From NCBI GenBank assembly GCA_947625225.1, contig CANQNQ010000002.1:1-64000 (forward strand): 64,000 nt of DNA. The letters run 5' to 3'. How positions within the stretch are numbered: position 1 is the first letter of the stretch; each line of letters begins with the position of its first letter. Origin of the DNA: an uncultured Clostridia bacterium. GTDB taxonomy: Bacteria > Bacillota > Clostridia > Christensenellales > CAG-917. This document shows, in pieces, positions 44,100 to 51,629 of the stretch. The notes below the pieces were generated by a model, which had not been told where the DNA came from, did no database searches, and worked only from the letters and a program-made list of their open reading frames with translations. The position numbers and the translations under genes were made by a program.

Positions 44100-44440
44100 A
44101 AATTTGCTTTGGAATGCGCATTAGGCATACGTTTTTTTGCGAGGATATACGCCGTTTGTTGCGCTTTGATGGCTTTTGGTATTTCCGCTTTAATTCGTAT
44201 GGCGGAGAGACGTTATCGTGTGTATAGTCAGTCCCTTAGTTATGCGTATTTTATTTGTAAATTGTAGGGCGGCATTGGAGCAGCGTGCGGCGGCGCGTTT
44301 TTGGCATATATCAAAGTCGATAAGTCCCTCCGGCGTGGCGTATTTGGTCTGTTGACTGCCGTGAGGCGGGCGGTATGGCTTTGCGCCCGCGCTGAACACT
44401 TTTTGTATTTTATAAAGAAAACCTTAAAATTCCTGTCGAA
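44100..44440. other. intergenic DNA without recognised content
   Basis: Short open frames exist on both strands but none has a ribosome site or recognisable protein. I see no RNA gene. It may hold gene remnants. Confidence 0.4.
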
Positions 44441-44445
44441 ATTTG

Positions 44446-44474
44446 TTGATAAAATTTTATCGTTGTGCTAAAAT
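44446..44474 (+). promoter_or_regulatory. promoter of uracil permease unit
   Basis: TTGATA (44446-44451), 17 bases, TAAAAT (44469-44474). Transcription would start near 44481, leaving a 178-base leader. Confidence 0.75.
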
Positions 44475-44506
44475 ATCCGCAATATGTTTGCGGAGGCGGC
44501 GCTACT

Positions 44507-44599
44507 ATGAAGGGTATGCTGATGTCCCATGTGGAGACCATTTGCGTGGCGGTGTCGGGTGAAGTGCCCTCTGTTTCCTCCGCTGAGTATCTCGCCTGA
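44507..44599 (+). CDS. 30-residue leader peptide upstream of uracil permease
   Basis: The frame MKGMLMSHVETICVAVSGEV with ten further residues is preceded by GGAGG 8-10 bases upstream and ends 2 bases before an intrinsic terminator. Its position between promoter and terminator is typical of translated attenuation leaders. There is no strong run of one regulatory amino acid. Codons 6-7 (ATG TCC) lie in a second copy of the terminator's 5' arm, so ribosome progress could change RNA folding. The peptide itself may have no function. Confidence 0.6.
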   Translation: MKGMLMSHVETICVAVSGEVPSVSSAEYLA

Positions 44600-44601
44600 A
44601 T

Positions 44602-44631
44602 AGATGTCCCGTTTGCGGACATCTTTTTTTT
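44602..44631 (+). terminator. attenuator terminator before uracil permease
   Basis: AGATGTCC (44602-44609) pairs with GGACATCT (44617-44624), followed by a run of T. The word GATGTCCC of the 5' arm also occurs at 44521-44528, and that copy could pair with the same 3' arm to form an antiterminator. Confidence 0.8.
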
Positions 44632-44658
44632 GGATAATAAACATATAGGAGAAATGTT

Positions 44659-46248
44659 ATGGCAAACAACAATCTCATCTATGACGTGCAAGATGTGCCA
44701 AAGCCGTTTGGTAAATTGCTGGTCTTTGCGTTCCAGCAGGTGTTGGCTATCATGGCTGCAACGATAGCCGTGCCGACGATCACAGGACTGAGTGTACAGA
44801 TCCCCGCTGCAATTCTCGGCGCGGGCATAGGTACGATAGTGTACCTGCTGTTCACCAAGTTCAAGAGCCCCGTTTTCCTTGGCAGTTCGTTCGCATTCCT
44901 CAGCTCGTTGAGCGTGGCAATCTGCTATGGCTATTTGGGCATCATCGTAGGCTCTATCTTCGCAGGACTTGTGTATGTGGTGCTGGCGATCATCATCCAC
45001 TTTGCGGGCACCAAATGGGTAAGCAAACTGATGCCTCCCGTCATCATCGGACCCACCGTCGCCCTCATCGGTCTTTCTCTTGCGGGCAACGCAATGGGCG
45101 ATATGGTCACGGCAAGCGGAGCGGAAACATTAACCTTGATCAATGGTGCGCCGGTAAATTATAATCTTATAAGTTTGCTGTGCGGACTTGTGACTTTCTT
45201 CACCATCATCATCTGCTCCTGCCAAAAGAGATTCAAGAGCATGAAGTTGATCCCCTTCATCATTGGTATTGGCGCCGGCTATCTTGTGGCGACCATCTTC
45301 TCCGCAATCGGCTACGGCGCGAAAGTGGAGTATCTCAAGATAATCGACTGGTCCCCCTTGGTGGACAATTTCAAGGTGCTTGGCGACAGCGCTGCTAAGG
45401 CGGGCGATAAAGTGCAGGCGTTCCTCACATATCCCGACTTCGCGCTCATCGAGGCTATCAAGGAAATCGTTAATAAGGGCGTCAATGCGGATATTTTGAA
45501 AGCGTCCGACAACGCAGGTCAACTGCTCAACGGCGCAGGCGTTGCAGAGGTCGCGCTGGCATTCATCCCCGTGGCATTGGTCGTGTTTGCAGAGCATATC
45601 GCAGACCACAAGAACCTCAGCTCTATCATCGGTCAGGACCTCGTCGAAGGCGAGCCCGGTCTGAAGAGAACGCTGCTCGGCGACGGCGTAGGCTCCATCG
45701 CGGGCACAGTGTTCGGCTATTGCCCCAACACCACCTACGGCGAGTCCGTCGGCTGCGTGGCTATCACCAGAAACGCGTCGGTAGCTACAATATTTATGGC
45801 TGCTTGCATGTGCATCGTACTCAGCTTCATCAGCCCGCTTATGTGCCTGCTGCGCACCATCCCCAGCTGCGTTATGGGCGGCGTGTGCCTCACCCTGTAC
45901 GGATTTATAGCGGTCAGCGGTCTCAAGATGTTCAAGCACATCGACCTTGGCGAAAACAAGAATCTGTTTGTCGTCAGCGCCATCCTCATTGCGGGCATTG
46001 GCGGTCTGTCCATCCAGATCCCGTACGCGATTGAAGGCAACGGCTTGGTCACCAAGACCATCCAGATCACGTCCATCGCGACCGCGCTCATTCTGGGCAT
46101 TGTTACCTACGCAGTCATCGGCGCCATCGAGAAGCGCGGCGGTAAGAACGAGGATAAGCCCGAAAGCCTTATGGCGGCTCCCGTCGAGGCGGACAACACC
46201 TACGAGGTGGGCGCCAAGGAAGCTGCTGAAACTAATCAGGACGACTAA
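44659..46248 (+). CDS. uracil/xanthine permease (NCS2 family)
   Basis: This 529-residue nucleobase:cation symporter has about 14 transmembrane helices, starting FGKLLVFAFQQVLAIMAATI. The UraA signature stretch VVFAEHIADHKNLSSIIGQDL and FGYCPNTTYGESVGCVAITR is intact, including the conserved Glu residues. The next gene, upp, indicates uracil as the substrate. GGAG lies before the ATG. A long acidic C-terminal tail (~40 residues) is unusual but soluble. Expression is probably controlled by the upstream leader/attenuator. Confidence 0.92.
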   Translation: MANNNLIYDVQDVPKPFGKLLVFAFQQVLAIMAATIAVPTITGLSVQIPAAILGAGIGTIVYLLFTKFKSPVFLGSSFAFLSSLSVAICYGYLGIIVGSIFAGLVYVVLAIIIHFAGTKWVSKLMPPVIIGPTVALIGLSLAGNAMGDMVTASGAETLTLINGAPVNYNLISLLCGLVTFFTIIICSCQKRFKSMKLIPFIIGIGAGYLVATIFSAIGYGAKVEYLKIIDWSPLVDNFKVLGDSAAKAGDKVQAFLTYPDFALIEAIKEIVNKGVNADILKASDNAGQLLNGAGVAEVALAFIPVALVVFAEHIADHKNLSSIIGQDLVEGEPGLKRTLLGDGVGSIAGTVFGYCPNTTYGESVGCVAITRNASVATIFMAACMCIVLSFISPLMCLLRTIPSCVMGGVCLTLYGFIAVSGLKMFKHIDLGENKNLFVVSAILIAGIGGLSIQIPYAIEGNGLVTKTIQITSIATALILGIVTYAVIGAIEKRGGKNEDKPESLMAAPVEADNTYEVGAKEAAETNQDD

Positions 46249-46258
46249 GGAAAAATTG

Positions 46259-46294
46259 CGGCATACGGGATATGGCTCCCGTATGCCGTTTTTT
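46259..46294 (+). terminator. terminator after uracil permease
   Basis: A perfect 12-bp stem, CGGCATACGGGA with its complement, 6-base loop, then TTTTTT. upp therefore needs readthrough or its own promoter. Confidence 0.9.
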
Positions 46295-46305
46295 AGAAAA
46301 ATGCA

Positions 46306-46314
46306 ACCTGTATT
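46306..46314 (-). repeat. AATACAGGT motif
   Basis: Reverse-strand core with TTGCATTTTT after it, between the permease terminator and upp. Confidence 0.65.
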
Positions 46315-46334
46315 ACAATTTTTGAGGTAAAATT

Positions 46335-46973
46335 ATGAAACAATATCCCAATGTAACCATCTTCAATCATCCGCTCATCCAGCACAAGGTCGCCATCTTG
46401 CGCGACAAAAACACCGGGATGAAGGAGTTCCGCGAGCTCGTCGAGGAGATAACCACCCTTATGGTGTTCGAGGCGTTCAAGGACGTCCCCACCAAGACCG
46501 TCACCGTGGAAACTCCGCTTGAAACCGTGCCTCAGACCATGGTGGCAGACAATGCCGTCACCATCGTGCCAATCCTGCGCGCGGGCCTCGGCATGGTCAA
46601 TGGTGTGCATACGCTGTTTCCCACAGCCAGAGTAGGGCACATCGGTCTCTACCGCGACGAGGAGACTCTCGAGCCGCACGAGTACTACTGCAAGCTCCCC
46701 GAGGGCATCGAGAACAGCATCGCCATCTTGCTTGACCCCATGCTCGCCACCGGCGGCAGCGCAGTCGGAGCCATCGACCTGCTCAAAAAGCGCGGCTGCA
46801 AGGAGATCCGCCTTATGAACATCATCGGCGTCCCTCAGGGCGTCGAAGCCGTCGCCTCCGCGCATCCCGACGTGAAGATCTATGTGTCCACTCTCGACCG
46901 CCAGCTCAACGATGTGGGCTATATTTTGCCGGGATTGGGGGATGCGGGCGATCGCCTCTTCGGCACCAAATAA
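46335..46973 (+). CDS. upp: uracil phosphoribosyltransferase
   Basis: Upp converts uracil and PRPP to UMP in pyrimidine salvage. The 212-residue protein has the type signatures [19 protein letters not shown], the PRPP loop [16 protein letters not shown], and the C-terminal uracil-binding [20 protein letters not shown] precedes the ATG. It works with the upstream permease to take up and trap uracil. Confidence 0.96.
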   Translation: MKQYPNVTIFNHPLIQHKVAILRDKNTGMKEFRELVEEITTLMVFEAFKDVPTKTVTVETPLETVPQTMVADNAVTIVPILRAGLGMVNGVHTLFPTARVGHIGLYRDEETLEPHEYYCKLPEGIENSIAILLDPMLATGGSAVGAIDLLKKRGCKEIRLMNIIGVPQGVEAVASAHPDVKIYVSTLDRQLNDVGYILPGLGDAGDRLFGTK

Positions 46974-46986
46974 AACCGCACCAGAC

Positions 46987-47164
46987 AGCGAATAACTGCG
47001 TCAGGGGCAACGCTCCGACGACCGTGTACAAAAAGTACACTAGGTCGCCGATTCGTTGCCCCTTTCTTGTTCTTCATCTGCCCGGAGCGGTTTTATGCAA
47101 ACCAACAAAATTACATTGGGCGGCTAGGCAAACCTCGCGCTATACATCTAAATCACACAGTTTT
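46987..47164. repeat. structured ~180-base repeat, copy A
   Basis: Conserved 5' flank AGCGAATAACTGCGTCA. Outer stem GGGGCAACG (47004-47012) with CGTTGCCCC (47054-47062). Inner stem CGACCGTGTAC with GTACAC-TA-GGTCG, having a two-base TA bulge and an AAAAA loop (47030-47034). Conserved 3' flank TTGTTCTTCATCTGCC and GGAGCGGTTTTATG, ending ATCTAAATCACACAGTTTT. It begins 13 bases after the upp stop. Non-coding by appearance. Confidence 0.75.
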
Positions 47165-47175
47165 TATATATAAAT

Positions 47176-47217
47176 CAGGGGTCCCCAAGCAAATGAGCTT
47201 GCGAATTTGTTGGGGTA
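47176..47217. repeat. GGGGTCCCC hairpin 1
   Basis: CCCCAAGCAAAT (47183-47194) pairs with ATTTGTTGGGG (47205-47215) with one bulged G. It is preceded by AAATCAGGGGT. Same frame sequence as hairpin 2 but a different stem interior. Confidence 0.65.
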
Positions 47218-47219
47218 AA

Positions 47220-47262
47220 TCTGGGGTCCCCGCGAAAACACCTTGTGTTTTTGTGGGGTATA
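47220..47262. repeat. GGGGTCCCC hairpin 2
   Basis: CCCCGCGAAAACAC (47228-47241) pairs with GTGTTTTTGTGGGG (47245-47258) over 14 bp, including two G-T pairs, with a CTT loop. Preceded by TCTGGGGT as in hairpin 1. Confidence 0.65.
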
Positions 47263-47264
47263 GG

Positions 47265-47445
47265 AGCGAATAACTGTGTCAACGTCCGTTTTCTTCACGT
47301 CATGTACAGCAAGTACATTAGGCGTTTGAGAACGGACGTTTCCTTGTTCTTCATCTGCCTGGAGCGGTTTTATGTTAATCAACAATTACATTAGTCGGCT
47401 TGGCAAGCCCTTCTTTCGCGCTATGCATCTAAATCACGCAGTTTT
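47265..47445. repeat. structured ~180-base repeat, copy B
   Basis: Same flanks as copy A (AGCGAATAACTGTGTCA; TTGTTCTTCATCTGCC; GGAGCGGTTTTATG; ATCTAAATCACGCAGTTTT). The outer stem is AACGTCCGTT (47281-47290) with AACGGACGTT (47331-47340), unrelated in sequence to copy A but perfectly paired. The inner stem CGTCATGTAC with GTACAT-TA-GGCG keeps the TA bulge. Confidence 0.75.
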
Positions 47446-47487
47446 AAGTTATAGGGATTTTAAGTGTCTTTTTTATGCCTAAAACTC

Positions 47488-47496
47488 AATACAGGT
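47488..47496 (+). repeat. AATACAGGT motif
   Basis: Full version (AAAACTC before, GGCAAAAATATC after), between repeat copy B and the 3' end of the lipoprotein hydrolase gene. Confidence 0.75.
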
Positions 47497-47506
47497 GGCA
47501 AAAATA

Positions 47507-48304
47507 TCATAAATAGTGCAGCCAATCTATATCTTTTTCTTCCGTGGCGGGCAGGTGCGCGCGCATAAAGGCCAGTGTGTAGGTCACGGTAAGTTCGCGT
47601 TGGAGCTGTTTGTCCTCTTCCGATATCCCGTCGCCGTCGCCGTTGAACATGCCAAGTATGCCGTCCGCGTCCATTGTGCTGAAGCTCATGTGGGCGCCGG
47701 GGGTTATCATGTGGTGCTCCAGCATATCCTCGTCCAGGCGGGAGAGTGCGGACGCTTTCATTTCGTCCGTCAGCACGTGGTCGCCTGCCGCTTCCAGCAG
47801 CAGAGTGGGCATATTCAGCCCGTGGATATTGTCCTCGAGGTAGCAAAGCGGGGAGTACAGAATGGCGCCAAGCGCCTTGTCGGGGTTTTCCTGTATCCTC
47901 TTGACCGCGGCACCGCCTCCCTGCGAGTGGCCGCCTATAAAGAACTGCGTGCCCTCAAAGTCGTAGAACGCGTATTCTGTTTCTTTGTAGTCCATATACG
48001 TCATGTACAGATCCGCCAGCGGGAACACCATGAGATAGCCCTGCGCGGCAAGCGGCATGGCGAGATATTCGTAAAGTGAGGGGGCGATAGCGGTGCCCAC
48101 GTAGAAGATCATGCCGTACTTGCAATTTACGCCCTTGGGCTTGTAGGCGACGTAGTCCTCGGTCTCGACAATTTCCACTTCAAAGTCGTTGTCGACGCTG
48201 TAGTCAACGCTTTTGGAGCTGTTGCAGGCAAAAAGCGCAAGCGAACATGCGGCAAGCATGGCAATCGCAACGATGATCAGCGCGGTTTTCTTGATTTTTT
48301 GCAT
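47507..48304 (-). CDS. alpha/beta-hydrolase lipoprotein
   Basis: This 265-residue protein has a lipoprotein signal (KIKKTALIIVAIAMLAACSLALFAC, with Cys in the LFAC lipobox). Its alpha/beta-hydrolase domain has the nucleophile elbow GGHSQGGG, a likely acid in LLEAAGDHVL, and a His in PGAHMSF, consistent with an intact Ser-Asp-His triad. It resembles dienelactone-hydrolase/PET-hydrolase-like esterases. GAGGAGG lies upstream of the ATG at 48304. It acts outside the membrane; substrate unknown. Confidence 0.85.
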   Translation of the reverse strand: MQKIKKTALIIVAIAMLAACSLALFACNSSKSVDYSVDNDFEVEIVETEDYVAYKPKGVNCKYGMIFYVGTAIAPSLYEYLAMPLAAQGYLMVFPLADLYMTYMDYKETEYAFYDFEGTQFFIGGHSQGGGAAVKRIQENPDKALGAILYSPLCYLEDNIHGLNMPTLLLEAAGDHVLTDEMKASALSRLDEDMLEHHMITPGAHMSFSTMDADGILGMFNGDGDGISEEDKQLQRELTVTYTLAFMRAHLPATEEKDIDWLHYL

Positions 48305-48462
48305 ATGTATGTCCTCCTCTTTTTCACAGTATAACATGTGCGGTGGGATATTGCCATACCCAATTTGTACAATTTGTATGATGCCCTGTAAAATTTGTAT
48401 ATAATAATGACAAATTTGCCGCTGTCTATGGCAAAATTCAAAAAAGATGTTATAATCAAAAT

Positions 48463-49899
48463 ATGAAAGACGCTACTCACGACAACTTTAAGGGCGGAAC
48501 GCTGCAAAAAGCCATAATGGGGTACACTTCGGGTGCCGCTACGCCTTTTCATATGCCCGGGCACAAGCGCAACGCGACTTATGATCACCTTATGGGGGTC
48601 GAAAAGTTGGATTTGACCGAGATAGACGGCTTCGATGACCTCCATGCGCCAAAGGGGATACTCCTTGAGGCGCAAAAGAGGGCGAAAGAGGTGTTTTCCG
48701 TCCCCCATTGCCGATTTTTGGTGAATGGCAGTACCGTCGGCATACTTGCCGGCGTCAAGGCGACGACAAAACGCGGGGATAGGGCGCTTATAGCGCGCAA
48801 CTGTCATCGCAGCGTATATAACGCGGTCGAGCTGTGCGGCTTGAGCGTAAATTACATAATGCCCCAATGCGCGAGCGGGTTTTACGGCTGTGTATCTCCC
48901 GACGAGGTGGAGCGCGCTCTGAGCGCGGACGGCGGTATAAAATTGGTGGTTTTGACGTCCCCCACCTACGAGGGCGTGATCTCCGACATACAAAGCATTG
49001 CCGAGGTATGCCACCGCCACTATGCAGTACTTATGGTGGATGAGGCGCACGGCGCGCATCTGGGACTGTGCGGCGCATTTTGCAAGAGCGCGCGTCAGCT
49101 CGGCGCGGATATAGTGGTCAACAGCCTGCACAAGACTCTGCCCAGCCTCACGCAGACGGCGTTGTTGCACGTGACAAGCGACAGAGTGGATATAAGCAAA
49201 GTGGACGAGGCGCTCGCCGTGTTTGAGACCAGCTCCCCGTCCTATGTGCTGATGTGCAGCATTGACGGCGCGGTAAATTATATTGAGGAACACGGCAAGG
49301 AAGATCTGAAGCGTTGGCATGACGATGTGGTATCACTGCGCGGCAGGCTCGGGACGCTGTTTGAGGATAGCGAGATAAAGCTGTTTGAGGGCGAAGGCGC
49401 GTATGCGCTTGACGTCACAAAGTTGTGCCTGCTGTGCTCCGACGGCTACGCGCTGGCAAGGGAATTGAGGGCGCAAGGGATAGAGGTGGAGATGGCGGCC
49501 CCGTCGCATGTGCTTGCGCTGAGCGGAATGGGCGACACAGCGCAGACTTTTGACAGGCTTTATGAGGCGTTGAAAGTGGTAAAGACTCAATACAGGTACG
49601 CAAAATTGCCATATGGAGCGTCTTTTTACGGGGTGCCGGAGAGGGCGTGTGCCGCATATGAAGTTGACGCGCTTGAGCAGGAGCAGTTGCCTTTAAACAG
49701 CTGCGACGGCAGGATCTCCGCCGAAAACGTGTGGGTGTATCCTCCCGGCTCGCCCGTCATCGTCAAGGGCGAAAGAGTGGACGGCGATACGCTGAGCAGG
49801 CTCGTCGCGCTTGACAAATGCGGCGCGGCGGTGCAAAGCTCCCGCGGGGATATGCCAAAGGCGCTGTACGTCCTGAGAGAATTGCGCGGGCACGCTTGA
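48463..49899 (+). CDS. Orn/Lys/Arg decarboxylase-type PLP enzyme
   Basis: This 478-residue fold-type I PLP protein of the Orn/Lys/Arg decarboxylase group opens with TPFHMPGHKRN. The PLP segment is LMVDEAHGAHLG, and the Schiff-base lysine is in VNSLHKTLPSLTQTA. The C-terminal domain starts at ~385 and includes YPPGSPVIVKGERV. It probably makes a polyamine or cadaverine by decarboxylation. TATAAT ends 6 bases before the ATG and there is no ribosome site, so it is probably leaderless. An AATACAGGT word lies in frame at 49589, in the linker before the C-terminal domain, encoding KTQYRYAKLP. Confidence 0.9.
   Translation: MKDATHDNFKGGTLQKAIMGYTSGAATPFHMPGHKRNATYDHLMGVEKLDLTEIDGFDDLHAPKGILLEAQKRAKEVFSVPHCRFLVNGSTVGILAGVKATTKRGDRALIARNCHRSVYNAVELCGLSVNYIMPQCASGFYGCVSPDEVERALSADGGIKLVVLTSPTYEGVISDIQSIAEVCHRHYAVLMVDEAHGAHLGLCGAFCKSARQLGADIVVNSLHKTLPSLTQTALLHVTSDRVDISKVDEALAVFETSSPSYVLMCSIDGAVNYIEEHGKEDLKRWHDDVVSLRGRLGTLFEDSEIKLFEGEGAYALDVTKLCLLCSDGYALARELRAQGIEVEMAAPSHVLALSGMGDTAQTFDRLYEALKVVKTQYRYAKLPYGASFYGVPERACAAYEVDALEQEQLPLNSCDGRISAENVWVYPPGSPVIVKGERVDGDTLSRLVALDKCGAAVQSSRGDMPKALYVLRELRGHA
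49589..49597 (+). repeat. AATACAGGT motif inside decarboxylase gene
   Basis: ACTCAATACAGGT followed by ACGCAAAATTGCC, read in frame. The reading frame is not interrupted. Confidence 0.7.
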
Positions 49900-49924
49900 C
49901 AATGCGCGCATATTGGAATATAAT
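49896..49924 (+). promoter_or_regulatory. promoter of SCIFF operon
   Basis: Perfect consensus TTGACA (49896-49901), 17 bases, TATAAT (49919-49924). It overlaps the stop codon of the decarboxylase gene. Confidence 0.85.
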
Positions 49925-49956
49925 GTGTACATCAGCAGACAAAAAAGGAGATTGAT

Positions 49957-50103
49957 ATGAAGAGAATCGTTACCCTCAAGACTCGCGACCTCGACGCGAG
50001 CAGGAACAACGGCGGTTGCGGCGAGTGCCAAACCTCCTGCCAATCCGCGTGCAAGACGTCCTGCGGCGTTGCCAATCAGAAGTGCGAGAAGCAGGCAAAA
50101 TAA
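49957..50103 (+). CDS. scfA: SCIFF ranthipeptide precursor
   Basis: The 48-residue peptide MKRIVTLKTRDLDASRNNGG continues with CGECQTSCQSACKTSC and CEKQAK, with six Cys in its C-terminal half, matching the SCIFF (six cysteines in forty-five residues) family. The maturase at 50163 would install alpha/beta/gamma thioether links from Cys to acceptor residues. GGAG and a consensus promoter precede it. SCIFF is nearly universal in Clostridia and its final role is unknown. Confidence 0.95.
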   Translation: MKRIVTLKTRDLDASRNNGGCGECQTSCQSACKTSCGVANQKCEKQAK

Positions 50104-50124
50104 TAATTTTGCGACAGAGCAAGC

Positions 50125-50151
50125 GCCTAGCTTTATGCTAGGCATTTTTTT
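50125..50151 (+). terminator. attenuating terminator between scfA and scfB
   Basis: GCCTAGC (50125-50131) pairs with GCTAGGC (50137-50143), followed by ATTTTTTT. Partial readthrough would give excess precursor over maturase. Confidence 0.8.
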
Positions 50152-50162
50152 AAACAAAGAAA

Positions 50163-51542
50163 ATGACGCATTTATACAAACTGAACGGATACAACATAGT
50201 TCTTGACACCGCAAGCGGCAGCGTGCATAGCGTGGACGACGTTGCGTATGACGCGATAAGCATGTACAACGACTGCTCAAAGCAACAGATAGCGGAATTT
50301 ATCACTTCCAAATATCCCGATGTAAGCGAAGCGGACGTCGAGGATGTGCTTGCGGACGTCGCCGAGCTGAAGGCGGATGGCAAGCTGTTTTCGGAGGACA
50401 AATATAAGCCGAACGTTGACGCGCTTGCCAAACGCGATCCCGTCATAAAGGCGCTGTGCCTGCATGTGGCGCACACCTGCAACCTCGATTGCGCGTACTG
50501 CTTTGCCGCGCAGGGCAAGTACCACGGCCAAAGGGTGCTGATGAGCTACGAGGTGGGCAAGCGCGCACTGGATTTTCTGGTGGAAAACAGCGGCACAAGG
50601 CACAACCTCGAGGTGGACTTTTTCGGCGGCGAACCGCTGATGAACTTCGACGTGGTCAAGCGCCTTGTCGCATACGCCCGCTCCATTGAGGGGGAGCGCG
50701 GCAAGCGTTTCAGGTTTACACTGACCACCAACGGCATGCTGCTTGACGACGACGTGATAGACTTTGCCAACCGCGAGATGGACAACGTGGTGCTGTCCCT
50801 CGACGGGCGCAAGGAGGTCAACGACCGCTTTCGCAAGACTGTGGGCGGCGTGGGCAGCTATGATATAATAGTCCCCAAATTCCAAAAATTCGTGAAAGCT
50901 AGAGGTGACAAGAGCTACTACATGCGCGGCACCTTCACTCACAACAACGTCGATTTTACCAACGACATTCAAACTATGTTGGATCTGGGCTTCGACCAGC
51001 TCAGCATGGAGCCCGTGGTCTGCCCGCCGTCCGACCCCTACGCGCTGACGGAGGAGGATAAGCCCGAGCTGTTCAGGCAATACGAGCGTCTCGCGCAAAT
51101 GATGATAGAGCGCAAAACGCAGGGCAAGCCATTCACCTTTTATCACTACATGCTTGATCTGGAAGCAGGCCCCTGCATCTACAAGCGCATATCCGGTTGT
51201 GGCAGCGGCACGGAATATCTAGCCGTAACTCCCACGGGCGAGCTGTATCCCTGCCATCAATTTGTTGGCAACAAGGACTACCTGATGGGCGACATATACG
51301 AAGGCATAAAGCGCGCGGACATCCGCGACAAATTCAAACGTTGCAACGCCTATTCCCGCAAGGAGTGCGAGGATTGCTGGGCAAGGCTGTACTGTTCGGG
51401 CGGCTGCGCGGCAAACGCCTACAACGCTACGGGGGACATCAACGGCGTATACGGCTACGGCTGTGACCTGTTCAGAAAGCGCATAGAGTGCGCCATAATG
51501 CTCAAAGTGGACGAGTACGCAAAGAGCGGACAAAAAGAGTAA
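50163..51542 (+). CDS. scfB: SCIFF peptide radical SAM maturase
   Basis: This 459-residue protein has an N-terminal RRE-like peptide-recognition region (residues ~1-90), the radical SAM motif CNLDCAYC (Cys106, Cys110, Cys113), and a C-terminal SPASM/Twitch-like domain with auxiliary-cluster Cys in CEDCWARLYCSGGCAANAY and GYGCDLF. It forms thioether cross-links in the SCIFF peptide. Its location directly after the precursor and the signatures make this a firm call. Confidence 0.95.
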   Translation: MTHLYKLNGYNIVLDTASGSVHSVDDVAYDAISMYNDCSKQQIAEFITSKYPDVSEADVEDVLADVAELKADGKLFSEDKYKPNVDALAKRDPVIKALCLHVAHTCNLDCAYCFAAQGKYHGQRVLMSYEVGKRALDFLVENSGTRHNLEVDFFGGEPLMNFDVVKRLVAYARSIEGERGKRFRFTLTTNGMLLDDDVIDFANREMDNVVLSLDGRKEVNDRFRKTVGGVGSYDIIVPKFQKFVKARGDKSYYMRGTFTHNNVDFTNDIQTMLDLGFDQLSMEPVVCPPSDPYALTEEDKPELFRQYERLAQMMIERKTQGKPFTFYHYMLDLEAGPCIYKRISGCGSGTEYLAVTPTGELYPCHQFVGNKDYLMGDIYEGIKRADIRDKFKRCNAYSRKECEDCWARLYCSGGCAANAYNATGDINGVYGYGCDLFRKRIECAIMLKVDEYAKSGQKE

Positions 51543-51561
51543 AACAGACAAAAATATATAG

Positions 51562-51608
51562 AAAAACTCAATACAGGTTGCAATTTTGCAAATCTGTATT
51601 GAGTTTTT
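51562..51608. terminator. bidirectional terminator built from two inverted AATACAG copies
   Basis: AAAAACTCAATACAG (51562-51576) and its exact complement (51594-51608) form a 15-bp stem with a 17-base loop that contains TTGCAATTTTGCAA, followed by T-runs on both strands. It lies between convergent scfB and the DUF975 gene. Confidence 0.85.
51570..51578 (+). repeat. AATACAGGT motif
   Basis: Left arm of the inverted pair. The right arm carries the one-base variant AATACAGAT on the other strand. Confidence 0.8.
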
Positions 51609-51629
51609 TTTGTTGGGAAAAATTGCTTG

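Noticed and set aside
44190-44399. Reverse-strand frame of 69 codons in the gap before the permease
   Set aside because: No ribosome site, no recognisable domain, and AT/GC composition like surrounding non-coding DNA.
44446-44658. Possible purine or other known riboswitch before the uracil permease
   Set aside because: I could not fit conserved cores of purine, guanidine, xanthine (NMT1) or PyrR-binding elements. The leader frame plus duplicated terminator arm explains the region better.
46987-47445. CRISPR-like array after upp
   Set aside because: Only two long repeats with hairpins, no short regular repeats with unique spacers, and no cas genes.
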